The notes: generated from the letters alone by a model not told the origin. DNA of 64,000 bases from Flavobacterium sp. SUN052 (GCF_028867935.1 NZ_JAPQNS010000001.1:248001-312000); one strand, 5' to 3'. Positions 17,054-26,045 are shown, counted from the stretch's first letter. Program-made: numbers and translations.

Positions 17054-17081
17054 CAAATATACACAACTGTGCAGCCATCAA
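17054..17081 (-). promoter_or_regulatory. Promoter of the aminotransferase gene
   Basis: On the minus strand TTG (17081-17079) and TATATTTG (17061-17054) are spaced by 17 nt, matching the Bacteroidota consensus. The predicted transcript starts only 5-15 nt before the ATGs at 17042/17033 and rules out the upstream ATG at 17132. Confidence 0.65.
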
Positions 17082-17134
17082 GTAAAAAGCAAGGCAGCTT
17101 ATGCTTTCGCAGGTGTCAGTAACCCCTGTCAATT

Positions 17135-17920
17135 ATGCGCTCAATTTTATTCCTGGCCTGCCTGTTTCTGTCGCTCGACGTCCTTGCCCAAAATGAAGCG
17201 TATGAGAAAAAGACGTTCACAACCCGCTCCGGGAAAGCATTACCGTACCGAATACTTTATCCTAAGAATTACGACCCTAAGAAGGGCGATAAATATCCGC
17301 TAATTATAATGCTGCACGGTTCTGGCGAGCGCGGCAGTGATAATGAAAAGCAGCTTGTTCACGGAGGCAAACTGTTTCTGCAAGACGAGATACGCAACCA
17401 GTTCCCGGCTGTAGTTGTGTTTCCGCAATGTCCGCAAGAGAGCTCCTGGATGTCGCTCAAGTTGGAGCGTTCTGGTCAGAAAGTCAGCGTTTCCGAGCAT
17501 TATGCCAAACGTCCTAACTGGCCGTTGGGAGCCGTGCTGAGCTTGACCAAACAACTCCGTAAAGCAGAGCGAATTGACAAAAAGCGCCTGTATATTATGG
17601 GGCTGTCGATGGGTGGGTTTGGTACCATAGAGGCTATTTCGCGAAAGCCAAAGGTATTTGCAGCCGCAGCGCCCGTTTGCGGAGGGAGCGACACCACGCT
17701 GTGCCGTCGCTATGCTAAACGGTTGCCCTTGTGGGTGTTTCACGGCGATGCTGATAAAACGGTACCGGTGGAACTGTCACGGCAACTGGTCGCCAAACTA
17801 CAGGCACTCAACGCCGATGTGCAATACACCGAGTATCAGGGTGTGGGTCACAACAGTTGGGATAACGCCTTTGCTGAGCCCGGTTTGATTCCGTGGATGA
17901 TGGAGAAAAAGAAGAAATGA
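17135..17920 (+). CDS. Exported esterase/peptidase of the alpha/beta-hydrolase fold
   Basis: A 261-residue serine hydrolase with signal peptide MRSILFLACLFLSLDVLAQ. The core shows IIMLHGSGERGSDNE (oxyanion region), the nucleophile elbow GLSMGGFG (Ser near 157), an acid in VFHGDADKTVP and the histidine in YQGVGHNSWDNAF. The layout is that of the 'predicted peptidase' group (COG4099) and of dienelactone-hydrolase-like or feruloyl-type esterases. The substrate cannot be told. Its start is about 100 bp from the divergent aminotransferase start. A small unknown gene follows after 32 nt. Confidence 0.85.
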   Translation: MRSILFLACLFLSLDVLAQNEAYEKKTFTTRSGKALPYRILYPKNYDPKKGDKYPLIIMLHGSGERGSDNEKQLVHGGKLFLQDEIRNQFPAVVVFPQCPQESSWMSLKLERSGQKVSVSEHYAKRPNWPLGAVLSLTKQLRKAERIDKKRLYIMGLSMGGFGTIEAISRKPKVFAAAAPVCGGSDTTLCRRYAKRLPLWVFHGDADKTVPVELSRQLVAKLQALNADVQYTEYQGVGHNSWDNAFAEPGLIPWMMEKKKK

Positions 17921-17952
17921 AAGAAAGTGCCTGACATTCAACCACCGGACTA

Positions 17953-18357
17953 ATGGAAACCGAAGGAACAAAAGAGAATACCTGGAAGCTGAAAACACCC
18001 CCCTTGACATCTGACTACGAAATGTACAGAGATGTAAAAGATGGAAAGGACGTCATTATGTGCGTGGTTGGTAAAACGACGCTTATTTATGACGCGCAAT
18101 GTTTGACTGACTTACATACCATACTAAAAGAACATGGGGACTGGATGGAACTTGGCAGTGCTGATGAACAGAAACCAGCGAAAGAAGGAACGGTTGAAGC
18201 GTGGGGCCGCTCTGAAACAAATCCAAATGGTGGCTGGTATGGACTTAAAAAAGGGCTTCGCGGCCGATTCGGGATGTATATTCCGCCATTAATGGAAAAA
18301 CTTGGATTGGCAGAGGTAACACACGATGCTAAAGGCAATAAAATGAGAGCAATATAA
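17953..18357 (+). CDS. Small soluble protein of unknown function
   Basis: A 134-residue protein with no signal peptide or membrane segment that I do not recognise. It is charged and has conserved-looking patches: TSDYEMYRDVKDGKDVIMCVVGKTTLIYD, which suggests a beta-hairpin, and WGRSETNPNGGWYGLKKGLRGRFGMYIPPLMEKLGL. A 33-residue lysine/glutamate-rich centre joins them. Codon use resembles the neighbours. It follows the esterase gene by 32 nt and is followed by a long hairpin at 18412-18452. Being a real gene is supported by its length, spacing and the downstream hairpin. Confidence 0.6.
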   Translation: METEGTKENTWKLKTPPLTSDYEMYRDVKDGKDVIMCVVGKTTLIYDAQCLTDLHTILKEHGDWMELGSADEQKPAKEGTVEAWGRSETNPNGGWYGLKKGLRGRFGMYIPPLMEKLGLAEVTHDAKGNKMRAI

Positions 18358-18411
18358 ATGTATTAATACATTTATATACATAATAGATTATAATTCAGAC
18401 TTCTAAGTGGT

Positions 18412-18452
18412 CGGGTTAGAGCGCAAAAGCTGTATTTTTGCGCTCTAACCCG
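18412..18452 (+). terminator. Perfect 17-bp hairpin with an embedded -7 box
   Basis: CGGGTTAGAGCGCAAAA (18412-18428) pairs perfectly with TTTTGCGCTCTAACCCG (18436-18452) around a 7-nt loop. It lies 55 nt after the small gene and 8 nt before the next start. It is probably a terminator, but the 3' arm includes TATTTTTG (18433-18440), see the promoter entry. Confidence 0.6.
18433..18440 (+). promoter_or_regulatory. Possible -7 element TATTTTTG for the phosphatase gene
   Basis: An exact TAnnTTTG match inside the loop and 3' arm of the 18412-18452 hairpin, 20 nt before the GTG start at 18461. No -33 TTG is seen. Confidence 0.4.
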
Positions 18453-18460
18453 CTCTTGTT

Positions 18461-20785
18461 GTGAAGCATCTCTTCTCTATTCTGTTATTGCTTTGTTTTT
18501 GCAATTCTGCACGTTCACAAACCCCTTCGCTTACCCGTGGCCCGTATCTGCAAGTGGTCACGACTACGGGTATAACCGTTCGTTGGCGTACCGATACACC
18601 CTCAGCAGGCCGGGTTTGGTTCGGAACGGCGGCAAATGCGTTGAGCCAGTCAGTTACTGAAGCGGCCGCCGTTACGGAACATATTGTATCGCTAACGGGC
18701 CTGAGCCCGGCAACGCGCTATTACTACGCCATTGGCCAGGGCGACACCCGGCTGGCGGGCGATGCCGACCATTCCTTTAAAACGGCGATACCGGCAGGCG
18801 ACACCCGCCCCTTCAGAATTTGGTCGCTGGGCGATTTTGGCAATGGCACTCAGAACCAGTTCGATGTGTATGAGCAGTACAAAAAAGCTACCGCCAGCCG
18901 TCCGGCTGATGTTTGGGTCTGGATGGGCGATAATGCTTATTGCTGTGGTACCGAAGAAGATTATCAGAACTATATATTTAATGTTTACGGGCCACATCTG
19001 CGGAGTTTGCCCTTTTATCCAACACCCGGTAACCACGACTACGCCGACCAGAATCAGAAATTTGACAGCCCCTATTTCAGCGTATTTAGTTTCCCTGAAC
19101 GGGGTCAGGCCGGGGGCGTTCCATCAGGGTCTAAAATGTATTATTCTTACGACTACGGCAATGTGCATTTCGTAACGCTCGACTCGTTCGGGCTGGAAGA
19201 TGGCAAATGGATACTTTATGACCCAACCAGTCCGCAAGTCCGCTGGCTCGAACGCGATTTAACAGCCAATAAACAGCCCTGGACGGTTGTCGTGTTTCAT
19301 CATCCGCCTTACACCAAAACGGCCCGTGACTCTGATGCGGAGGACGCTCTTCGCCTTATTCGCGAGAACCTGACGCCCATTCTGGAACGCTATAACGTCG
19401 ATCTGGTGATGAACGGCCATAGCCACACCTACGAGCGCTCATACCGGATTCGCGACCACCGGGGGCTTGCTGCTACCTTTGATCCAGCACAAAATCTGGC
19501 CGAAACAACGAATGCCCGTTATGATGGATCGCCCAATTCGTGCCCCATCCTGACGAAAGGAAAAGGAACAGTATACGTGGTGAATGGGTCGGGTGGCGCG
19601 TTGGGTGGAGCCTACTCCACTAACCCTGACCATCCGGCTATGGCAACAACGTTTAAAACAATTGGCGGATCGATGGTGATCGACGTGAACGACAACCGAA
19701 TGGATGCGCAGTTTATTGCTGCCGACGGAAGCATTCAGGACCGCTTCACGATTATGAAAAACGTAGGGCAAAGTCAATCGCTTCAACTGGCCTACGGCGA
19801 TACATTGCAGGTGCGGGCTTCGTGGCCTGCCGATGCTTACCGATGGTCAGAAGGAACACAAACTACCCGTACCGCCCGAATTACCCGCCGACAACCCGGA
19901 ACCTTTACCGTTACGGCCACTGACGATCGCAACTGCCTGCGCGATGATTTTAGTGTAACGGTGTCGGCTCGTCCACGAGTGACCGTCAGTCAGCTGGCAT
20001 CGGCTACGCTTTGTCCCGGCCAGGTATTCGATGTAAACCTCAATGTAGAGAACACGCTTCAGGCCGACGTTTGGGAGTATACGGTGCAACTTTCGGATCA
20101 GCGTGGTAGCTTCGACCAGCCGCTGGTTATTGGAACCGGTCGGGGAAAACGCATTAGCACAACGCTACCCACAACGGTGTCCAGCGGAGGTGCGTATGTG
20201 CTTCGGGCGATTCCACGCCAACTGCCCGATGCCGAGCTTATTGCTTCGAATCCAATTACAGTTCTGACGTTGCCCTCGGCCAGTATTGCCGGGTCGGCAA
20301 CGGTGAATCAGGGAGAACCGGCGTCGGTGTCGGTAAGCCTTTCGGGTAACGGACCCTGGAGCGGCACATTAACCAGTGGGACCACGTTTTCGGCAACAGC
20401 GTCACCCATTGTTTTGCCGGTGCAACCTACTCAAACAACAACGTACGCGCTGGCAGCAGTGCGCAATGGATGCGGGCTGGGCACCGTAACCGGGCAGGCC
20501 ATTGTGACGGTACTGGTACCCACGGCTACAGAAGCATTTTCTGAAGGTGCTGTGAGCGTATACCCGAACCCGACTGCTGGGGCAGTAACGCTCGATGTAG
20601 TTTTGAATAAGCCTCAGGAAAGCCAGGTTGATGTAGTGGATGTGAGCGGCCGGCTGGTACAGTATTTTACTTTGAAAGCCAGTCTACATCAACAGCGGAC
20701 TATAAATTTACCCCAACCGGGTACCTATTCTATCCGGTTACGGGTGGGCGATAAAGTGGTCGTGAAGCGTGTAATACGGCACTAG
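18461..20785 (+). CDS. Purple-acid-phosphatase-like metallophosphoesterase with T9SS sorting tail
   Basis: A 774-residue secreted protein. The GTG start gives signal peptide KHLFSILLLLCFCNSARSQ. A fibronectin-III-like PAP N-domain (22-108; LTRGPYLQVVTTTGITVRW) precedes a binuclear-metal phosphoesterase domain with all ligand motifs: GDFG (Asp125), GDNAY (Asp157), GNHD (191-194), HHPPY and GHSHTYERS. After about residue 430 come beta-sandwich repeats and a C-terminal type A Por-sorting domain (VSVYPNPTAGAVTLDV through IRLRVGDKVVVKRVIRH). It should be exported by the type IX system and released or anchored outside the cell to hydrolyse phosphomonoesters. It converges on the ECF sigma gene with a 10-nt gap. 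Confidence 0.9.
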   Translation: MKHLFSILLLLCFCNSARSQTPSLTRGPYLQVVTTTGITVRWRTDTPSAGRVWFGTAANALSQSVTEAAAVTEHIVSLTGLSPATRYYYAIGQGDTRLAGDADHSFKTAIPAGDTRPFRIWSLGDFGNGTQNQFDVYEQYKKATASRPADVWVWMGDNAYCCGTEEDYQNYIFNVYGPHLRSLPFYPTPGNHDYADQNQKFDSPYFSVFSFPERGQAGGVPSGSKMYYSYDYGNVHFVTLDSFGLEDGKWILYDPTSPQVRWLERDLTANKQPWTVVVFHHPPYTKTARDSDAEDALRLIRENLTPILERYNVDLVMNGHSHTYERSYRIRDHRGLAATFDPAQNLAETTNARYDGSPNSCPILTKGKGTVYVVNGSGGALGGAYSTNPDHPAMATTFKTIGGSMVIDVNDNRMDAQFIAADGSIQDRFTIMKNVGQSQSLQLAYGDTLQVRASWPADAYRWSEGTQTTRTARITRRQPGTFTVTATDDRNCLRDDFSVTVSARPRVTVSQLASATLCPGQVFDVNLNVENTLQADVWEYTVQLSDQRGSFDQPLVIGTGRGKRISTTLPTTVSSGGAYVLRAIPRQLPDAELIASNPITVLTLPSASIAGSATVNQGEPASVSVSLSGNGPWSGTLTSGTTFSATASPIVLPVQPTQTTTYALAAVRNGCGLGTVTGQAIVTVLVPTATEAFSEGAVSVYPNPTAGAVTLDVVLNKPQESQVDVVDVSGRLVQYFTLKASLHQQRTINLPQPGTYSIRLRVGDKVVVKRVIRH

Positions 20786-20795
20786 AGAAGTGAGG

Positions 20796-21341
20796 CTAAA
20801 TGCTTTTCATGTACGTCTGTTGCAGGCGTTCACGGGCGCGTTTGAGCCGCATTTTCACGGCGCTTAGTGTCAACTTTTCATCGTCGGCAATTTGCTGCAT
20901 ACTCACATCCAGCTGGTATTTGGTGCGCAGTAATTGTTGCTCGCCTTCGCTTAGCTGACGCATTGCCCGTTGCAGGTGTTGAATCTGCATGTCGACCGAT
21001 GAGAGCTCGTCGGGATGCGCAATTTGATCATTGTCATACCCATAACTGATATACGCACGGGTGATAATGTGTTGCCGACGAATTACGTCCTGGCAATGAT
21101 TATGGGTAATCCGGTACAGCCAGGTCGAAAAGCGGGAATCGCCTTTGAAACTGTGGAGGTTATCGAGCAGTCGTATAAAAATGTCATGCGTCATGTCTTC
21201 CGCTTCGGCCAGATCGCCCACGAAACGCAGGCAACGACCAATTACTTTTCGACGATACCGCTGATAAAGCAGCTCGAAATAGGGATGATTATTCGTGTGC
21301 AGATATAGACTTATCAGCTCTTCGTCGGTTAGATTCTTCAT
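20796..21341 (-). CDS. ECF-type RNA polymerase sigma factor
   Basis: A 181-residue sigma-70 family protein. Region 2 covers YFELLYQRYRRKVIGRC to GDSRFSTWLYRITHNHCQDVIRR, and region 4 has LSEGEQQLLRTKYQLDVSMQQIADDEKLTLSAVKMRLKRARERL with its helix-turn-helix. The ATG at 21341 (MKNLTDEELISLYL) is the usual family start; a longer frame to 21404 exists but adds unconserved residues. No anti-sigma gene is adjacent. A LytTR regulator lies upstream on the same strand with a 160-nt gap that holds a spaced direct repeat. Its targets are unknown. Confidence 0.9.
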   Translation of the reverse strand: MKNLTDEELISLYLHTNNHPYFELLYQRYRRKVIGRCLRFVGDLAEAEDMTHDIFIRLLDNLHSFKGDSRFSTWLYRITHNHCQDVIRRQHIITRAYISYGYDNDQIAHPDELSSVDMQIQHLQRAMRQLSEGEQQLLRTKYQLDVSMQQIADDEKLTLSAVKMRLKRARERLQQTYMKSI

Positions 21342-21419
21342 TTGGTCCGGTAAGGTAGGAGCAGAACCTAAGCTACTCTGAAAACCATCCCTATGGATTG
21401 TCAACAGTTAAAAAAAGTG

Positions 21420-21454
21420 ATGAACATGTAAATTACCTTATGAACATGCGAATT
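21420..21454. repeat. Two near-identical 15-mers exactly 20 bp apart upstream of the sigma gene
   Basis: ATGAACATGTAAATT (21420-21434) and ATGAACATGCGAATT (21440-21454) differ at two bases and are phased 20 bp apart, about two helical turns. They lie between the LytTR gene and the sigma gene. Paired direct repeats are what LytTR-domain regulators typically bind, so this may be such a site. Confidence 0.45.
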
Positions 21455-21502
21455 TTCAAATGAATGCCTATTGTTATTATTGAATTTTAATCTTTTCAGG
21501 TA

Positions 21503-22204
21503 CTATTGAGCCATTAGTGCCTGCTCTACAGTTTGCCGATAAGAGGCTCCAACCGGAACTTGGGCCTGCCCAACCTGAACATGGCGGGATGCCATGTAAT
21601 TTACTTTCCAGGAAGCAACTACAAACGATTTGTGGATGCGCAAAAACAGATGAGCTGGTAGCTTGGCATAAACCGTCGATAAAAAATCGCTTACGACCGT
21701 AATACCCTCCGTAGTATGCACTTTGCAGAAGGCACCAAAGGCTTCCACGTAGTTGATACTCTCAACGGGTATTCTGACCGATTCCCACCCCGCTTTCAGC
21801 ACTACGTAGTTAGGCAGCGTGGGCGTGGTTGCATTAAGTTGTCGGTTCAGTACGCGTTGTACGGCTTTCTCCAGACGCTCCCGCGAAAATGGTTTTGTAA
21901 CATAGTCGGCCACCCCCAAATCGTAGGATCGAACGGCATGCGCTTCGGAAGCTGTCACCACAATTGTCTGCGGAGGGTTCGGGAGGTTTTCCAGAAAATC
22001 CAGGCCGTTGATCACTGGCAGCATCACATCCAGGAAGAGTATATCAATGGTTTCTGACTCTAGTATAGGCAAGGCTGCCAACGGGTTGGCGACTATTCCC
22101 GCCGACTGTAGGTAAGAAAATGTAGCTAACTGCTCCTGTAGCAAAAGCTGGTCGGTTTCATCGTCCTCAATTATGACGTAGCGGTACTGCTTTTTAGAAT
22201 ACAT
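21503..22204 (-). CDS. LytTR-family response regulator
   Basis: A 233-residue regulator starting at MYSKKQYRYVIIEDDETD. The receiver domain (1-125) has the acidic pocket EDD, phosphoacceptor Asp in DILFLDVMLP, and the conserved Lys in VTKPFSRERL. The LytTR DNA-binding domain (about 135-230) includes YVEAFGAFCKVHT and LPAHLFLRIHKSFVV. A longer frame to 22300 is unlikely because it would overlap the promoter of the divergent hexosaminidase. No histidine kinase is next to it, so it is an orphan here. It could control the sigma factor downstream through the paired repeats at 21420-21454; that is inference. Confidence 0.9.
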   Translation of the reverse strand: MYSKKQYRYVIIEDDETDQLLLQEQLATFSYLQSAGIVANPLAALPILESETIDILFLDVMLPVINGLDFLENLPNPPQTIVVTASEAHAVRSYDLGVADYVTKPFSRERLEKAVQRVLNRQLNATTPTLPNYVVLKAGWESVRIPVESINYVEAFGAFCKVHTTEGITVVSDFLSTVYAKLPAHLFLRIHKSFVVASWKVNYMASRHVQVGQAQVPVGASYRQTVEQALMAQ

Positions 22205-22259
22205 GGTGCTGTAGTAGTTTGAGTCATATGTAATGTTGAGAAACTGATGCGAATACGGT

Positions 22260-22292
22260 TTGTGCAAAAACCGGGCCATATGCTTACTTTTG
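22260..22292 (+). promoter_or_regulatory. Promoter of the GH20 hexosaminidase gene
   Basis: TTG (22260-22262), 22-nt spacer, TACTTTTG (22285-22292), then ATG at 22315. Both boxes and the spacing fit the Bacteroidota consensus. Confidence 0.6.
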
Positions 22293-22314
22293 GTTTTCAT
22301 TCACTCTTTACTCC

Positions 22315-24630
22315 ATGATTCGAAGCGCTTTTGCGGTCCTGTTGCTAGTCCTGACCACATCATTTGTCACGCATGCCCAAGTCGAAAACACCTATAACCT
22401 GTTACCATTTCCAGCTCAGTTCTCGGGTCAGGATGGGCAGTTTACGCTGACAGCTGCCACCCGCGTGGTGGCGTTGCCTAAAGATGCCGGACAGCAGGCA
22501 GCCGCTCAATTACTGGCAAACCAACTTAAAACGGCTTCTGGAATGGGTATAACTGTGGTGGCCATGTCGCCAGCCGTAGCCAAGGGTAAACACATTGTTT
22601 TTCAGATGCATAAGGGTGGTCGTTGTGGCCCCGAAGGGTATATAGTGACTGTGAAACCAGAGCGCGTAACGGTGGAAGCCGAAACTCCAAAAGGCTATTA
22701 CTACGCTGTTCAGACGTTACTGCAACTGCTACCTCCCGCAGCGTTTAGCCCGGCTCCCGTACAGGGGGTAACCTGGACAATGCCAGCCTGCCAGATTCTG
22801 GATCGGCCGCGCTATCCGTACCGGGGGCTAATGCTCGATGTAGGGCGGCATTTTATGCCTGTATCAGCTGTAAAAAAATTCATAGACCTGCTGGCTCGTC
22901 ACAAAATGAATACGTTTCACTGGCACTTGACCGACGATCAGGGCTGGCGAATCGAGATTAAAAAATATCCAAAACTGACTCAAATCGGCTCTACCCGGCC
23001 CGAAACGATGGTTGGGCATTACGGGGAGAACTACCCGTTTATATACGATGGAAAGCCCCATGGCGGATTCTACACACATGAACAAATTAAGGATATAGTA
23101 CGATACGCATCGGCACGATATGTAACTATCATCCCCGAAATTGAATTGCCCGGCCATGCCTTAGCGGCTATTACTGCCTATCCCGAACTGTCGTGCGAGC
23201 CCCAGAAGCCATACCAAGTCGGCAAAATTTGGGGGGTATATAGCGATGTATTTTGCCCCACCGAAAAGACGTTCACGTTCTTACAGGATGTATTAACGGA
23301 GGTAATGATGTTGTTTCCCGGAAAGTACATTCACATTGGGGGCGACGAATGCCCGAAGGATGCCTGGAAAAAGAGCGAATTTTGTCAGAACCTGATGAAG
23401 CAGTTAAAACTCAAAAATGAGGAAGAATTGCAGAGCTACTTCATCCGCCGGATGGACAAGTTTGTGACCAGTAAAGGGCGTGCTATCATCGGTTGGGACG
23501 AGATTCTGGAGGGCGGCCTGGCGCCCAATGCTACCGTAATGAGCTGGCGGGGCACCGAAGGAGGCATTGAAGCGGCTAAGCAAAAACACAATGTGGTGAT
23601 GACTCCCGGCGCTTTCTGCTATCTGGACAAATACCAAGGCGAACCAACGCAGGAACCACTTGCAATTGGCGGGTTTCTACCCATCGAAAAAGTGTATAGC
23701 TACGAGCCAACCCCATCGGAATTGACACCCGAGCAGCAAAAATATATCCTGGGCGTGCAGGGTAACCTCTGGACGGAGTACATCAAAACCCCCGAGCAGG
23801 TCGAATACATGACCTATCCGCGGGCCATTGCCCTGGCCGAGATCGGTTGGATGCCGGCCGGACCCCGTAATTTTGAAGATTTTGCCGTGCGTCTCAAGAA
23901 TCACCTCAAGCGGCTCGACTATCTTGGTGTTAACTACAGCAAACGATTGCTTGACGTGCGGGCAAGCACCCAGTTCAATAACGACGGTCAGTTGCAGGTG
24001 CGCTTAGAGAAATCAGATTCCGACAGTAAAGTGTATTATACCACCAATGGGCGCGAGCCCAACACCAGTTCAACGGAGTACATCACGCCCATTACATTAA
24101 ACAAAACGACCACCCTCCGGGCTATTACCACGGCGGGAGCCACGCTCAACGAGACATTTGTGATTCACCGGGCCAAGGGCAAATCCTACACCAGTACACT
24201 TGGCAAGGGCGCTGACCCCGACGGTCGCAAACTGACCGATGGAAAGGTGGCTCAAGGACCCAAAAGCGAAATGGAGTGGGTAAATTCGGCGGGTAAAGAC
24301 CTGGAAGTGACAATTGACCTGGGCGAAGTTCGGTCGGTAACAAAAGTGTCGGCAAACTTTCAGAAGCGGGTTCCTTACCGGGTTTTCCCGCCAACGTCGG
24401 TTGAAATTGCCCTGAGCCGCGACGGAACCGATTTTAAAGACGCGATTGCTCAGCCTGTCAACGTTCCTATTGAAGGGCCGTGGGCGGTGGTGCCGGTAGT
24501 GGCGGATTTTAAAACGGCAAAAGCCCGGTATGTACGGTTAAAAGCTAAAAATGTGGGCATGACACCGGCAGACCACCCCAAAGCTGGTCAGTCGACTACG
24601 CTGGCAATTGATGAGGTAGTAGTAGAATAA
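22315..24630 (+). CDS. Beta-N-acetylhexosaminidase, GH20
   Basis: A 771-residue exported glycosidase that removes terminal GlcNAc or GalNAc by substrate-assisted catalysis. Signal peptide about 1-21. A GH20b domain (about 25-155) precedes the catalytic barrel: YPYRGLMLDVGRHFMPV, FHWHLTDDQGWRIEIKKYP, IPEIELPGHALAA and HIGGDECPKDAW with the catalytic pair Asp344-Glu345. After about residue 545 a chitobiase C-terminal-like domain (VYYTTNGREPNTSSTEY) and an F5/8-type C carbohydrate-binding domain (about 650-770; LEVTIDLGEVRSVTKVSANF) follow. It probably degrades chitin oligomers, peptidoglycan or glycoprotein glycans. It has its own promoter; the Nudix gene follows after 27 nt. Confidence 0.95.
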   Translation: MIRSAFAVLLLVLTTSFVTHAQVENTYNLLPFPAQFSGQDGQFTLTAATRVVALPKDAGQQAAAQLLANQLKTASGMGITVVAMSPAVAKGKHIVFQMHKGGRCGPEGYIVTVKPERVTVEAETPKGYYYAVQTLLQLLPPAAFSPAPVQGVTWTMPACQILDRPRYPYRGLMLDVGRHFMPVSAVKKFIDLLARHKMNTFHWHLTDDQGWRIEIKKYPKLTQIGSTRPETMVGHYGENYPFIYDGKPHGGFYTHEQIKDIVRYASARYVTIIPEIELPGHALAAITAYPELSCEPQKPYQVGKIWGVYSDVFCPTEKTFTFLQDVLTEVMMLFPGKYIHIGGDECPKDAWKKSEFCQNLMKQLKLKNEEELQSYFIRRMDKFVTSKGRAIIGWDEILEGGLAPNATVMSWRGTEGGIEAAKQKHNVVMTPGAFCYLDKYQGEPTQEPLAIGGFLPIEKVYSYEPTPSELTPEQQKYILGVQGNLWTEYIKTPEQVEYMTYPRAIALAEIGWMPAGPRNFEDFAVRLKNHLKRLDYLGVNYSKRLLDVRASTQFNNDGQLQVRLEKSDSDSKVYYTTNGREPNTSSTEYITPITLNKTTTLRAITTAGATLNETFVIHRAKGKSYTSTLGKGADPDGRKLTDGKVAQGPKSEMEWVNSAGKDLEVTIDLGEVRSVTKVSANFQKRVPYRVFPPTSVEIALSRDGTDFKDAIAQPVNVPIEGPWAVVPVVADFKTAKARYVRLKAKNVGMTPADHPKAGQSTTLAIDEVVVE

Positions 24631-24657
24631 GCAGTAGAGAATCATTCAGTAATAGTT

Positions 24658-25284
24658 ATGAACTTCGCTTCGTTTACAGACGCCATTCGACGCCGATTAC
24701 AGCAACCCTTGCCAGGGGAGGCTGCTCATCAGCGTATGATGGCGGGCGCACGGATGCGAACAACTATTCGACCGAACGAAAAAACCCGGCGTAGTGCCAT
24801 TCTGATTCTGTTTTACCCGTATTTAGGCGATATATACCTGCCGCTGATTTTGCGGCCCCTCTACGATGGAGTTCATGCCGGGCAGATGGCTTTTCCGGGT
24901 GGCCGCGCCGAACGCACCGACGAAAACCTGATCAGAACAGCTCTCCGCGAAGCCCAGGAAGAAATTGGTATTCGCGTTTCCGATGTGCAGGTTTTAGGTG
25001 AATTAACCGAGTTGTTTATCCCCCCTAGCAATTTCTTTGTCCAGCCCGTTGTGGGTATGATGAATTATCGTCCCGACTTTTATCCCGATCCCCGTGAGGT
25101 AGAACAGGTTGTAGAAGTTCCGCTGGATGTTTTGCTCGATGAAACAATTGTGGGCGATACGCAGATTGATGTGCGGGGAACGTTGATTGATGCACCGTTT
25201 TTTCAAATTCAAAACCACAAAGTCTGGGGCGCCACTGCCATGATGATCAGTGAATTACTGGCCGTTATTGACTCCGCGAAATAA
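24658..25284 (+). CDS. Nudix hydrolase of the CoA pyrophosphatase type
   Basis: A 208-residue cytoplasmic Nudix enzyme. The stretch LILRPLYDGVHAGQMAFPGG (ending at 82) is the UPF0035-type signature found in CoA diphosphatases just before the Nudix box; the box continues RAERTDE to TALREAQEEIGI (83-105), with REAQEE as the metal-binding core. Expected reaction: hydrolysis of CoA or acyl-CoA to phosphopantetheine and 3',5'-ADP. It sits between the GH20 gene (27-nt gap) and the SDR gene (1 nt between stop and next ATG), so it is probably in an operon with both. Confidence 0.85.
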   Translation: MNFASFTDAIRRRLQQPLPGEAAHQRMMAGARMRTTIRPNEKTRRSAILILFYPYLGDIYLPLILRPLYDGVHAGQMAFPGGRAERTDENLIRTALREAQEEIGIRVSDVQVLGELTELFIPPSNFFVQPVVGMMNYRPDFYPDPREVEQVVEVPLDVLLDETIVGDTQIDVRGTLIDAPFFQIQNHKVWGATAMMISELLAVIDSAK

Positions 25285-25285
25285 A

Positions 25286-26044
25286 ATGACGTTTCAAAAC
25301 TATTCCGCCATTGTCACAGGGGCGGGCCAGGGAATTGGCTTTGCCATTGCCGAGGGGCTGTGCCAACAGGGAGCCCGGGTGCTGCTCAACGATCTGGATG
25401 AGACCTTATGCCACGATGCGGCTGAAAAGATCAGGCAGGGTGGGGGCAACTGCCATGCGTTGCCGGGCGATGCCTCCGATGTGAACTTTACCCGACAATT
25501 GGTGCAGACGGCTGTTGAGCAGTTTGGTAGACTGGATTTGCTGGTGGCAAACGCAGGTCTGACCCATTTTGGTGATTTCTTTTCGTACGACCCTGCTCAT
25601 TTCGAGCAAGTATTGAATCTGAATCTTCGGGGAAGCTTTTTTCTGACGCAGGCTGCGGCCCGGCAGATGCGCCAACAGGGGCAGGGAGGAAGCGTTTTGC
25701 TGATGTCATCGGTGGTGGGGCACCAGGCACACCCCGGTTTGGCGGCTTACAGCATGACCAAGGCTGCGCTCGAAATGCTGGCTAAAAACCTGGTGATCGA
25801 CTTATCGCCACACGGTATCACCATTAATGCGCTGGCCCCGGGTGCTACGCAAACCGAACGCACGCTGGATGATCCTACCTACGTTCCGATCTGGTCGAGG
25901 ATTACACCGATGGGACGCCCGGCTACTGTTACCGACATGACGCATGCCGCACTGTTTTTACTTCACCCCGCTTCGCGGCACATCACTGGCCAGAGTTTGG
26001 TAGTGGACGGGGGTTGGACAAGTGTAAGTTTGCCACCAGAGTAA
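25286..26044 (+). CDS. Short-chain dehydrogenase/reductase (SDR)
   Basis: A 252-residue classical SDR. NAD(P) binding TGAGQGIG near residues 11-18, NAG in VANAGLTHFGDF, catalytic Ser in VLLMSSVVGHQ, and the YxxxK pair in AAYSMTKAALEML; the C-terminus ends with the family's GQSLVVDGGWT. The ATG at 25286 begins one base after the Nudix stop, and gives the normal N-terminus MTFQNYSAIVTGAG. Closest in style to glucose-1-dehydrogenase or 3-oxoacyl-ACP reductase type enzymes; substrate unknown. A long hairpin follows the stop. Confidence 0.92.
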   Translation: MTFQNYSAIVTGAGQGIGFAIAEGLCQQGARVLLNDLDETLCHDAAEKIRQGGGNCHALPGDASDVNFTRQLVQTAVEQFGRLDLLVANAGLTHFGDFFSYDPAHFEQVLNLNLRGSFFLTQAAARQMRQQGQGGSVLLMSSVVGHQAHPGLAAYSMTKAALEMLAKNLVIDLSPHGITINALAPGATQTERTLDDPTYVPIWSRITPMGRPATVTDMTHAALFLLHPASRHITGQSLVVDGGWTSVSLPPE

Positions 26045-26045
26045 T

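Noticed and set aside
17034..17132. Longer N-terminus of the aminotransferase from ATG 17132
   Set aside because: The well-matched promoter at 17081-17054 lies within it, so these codons would not be in the RNA, and they have no family similarity.
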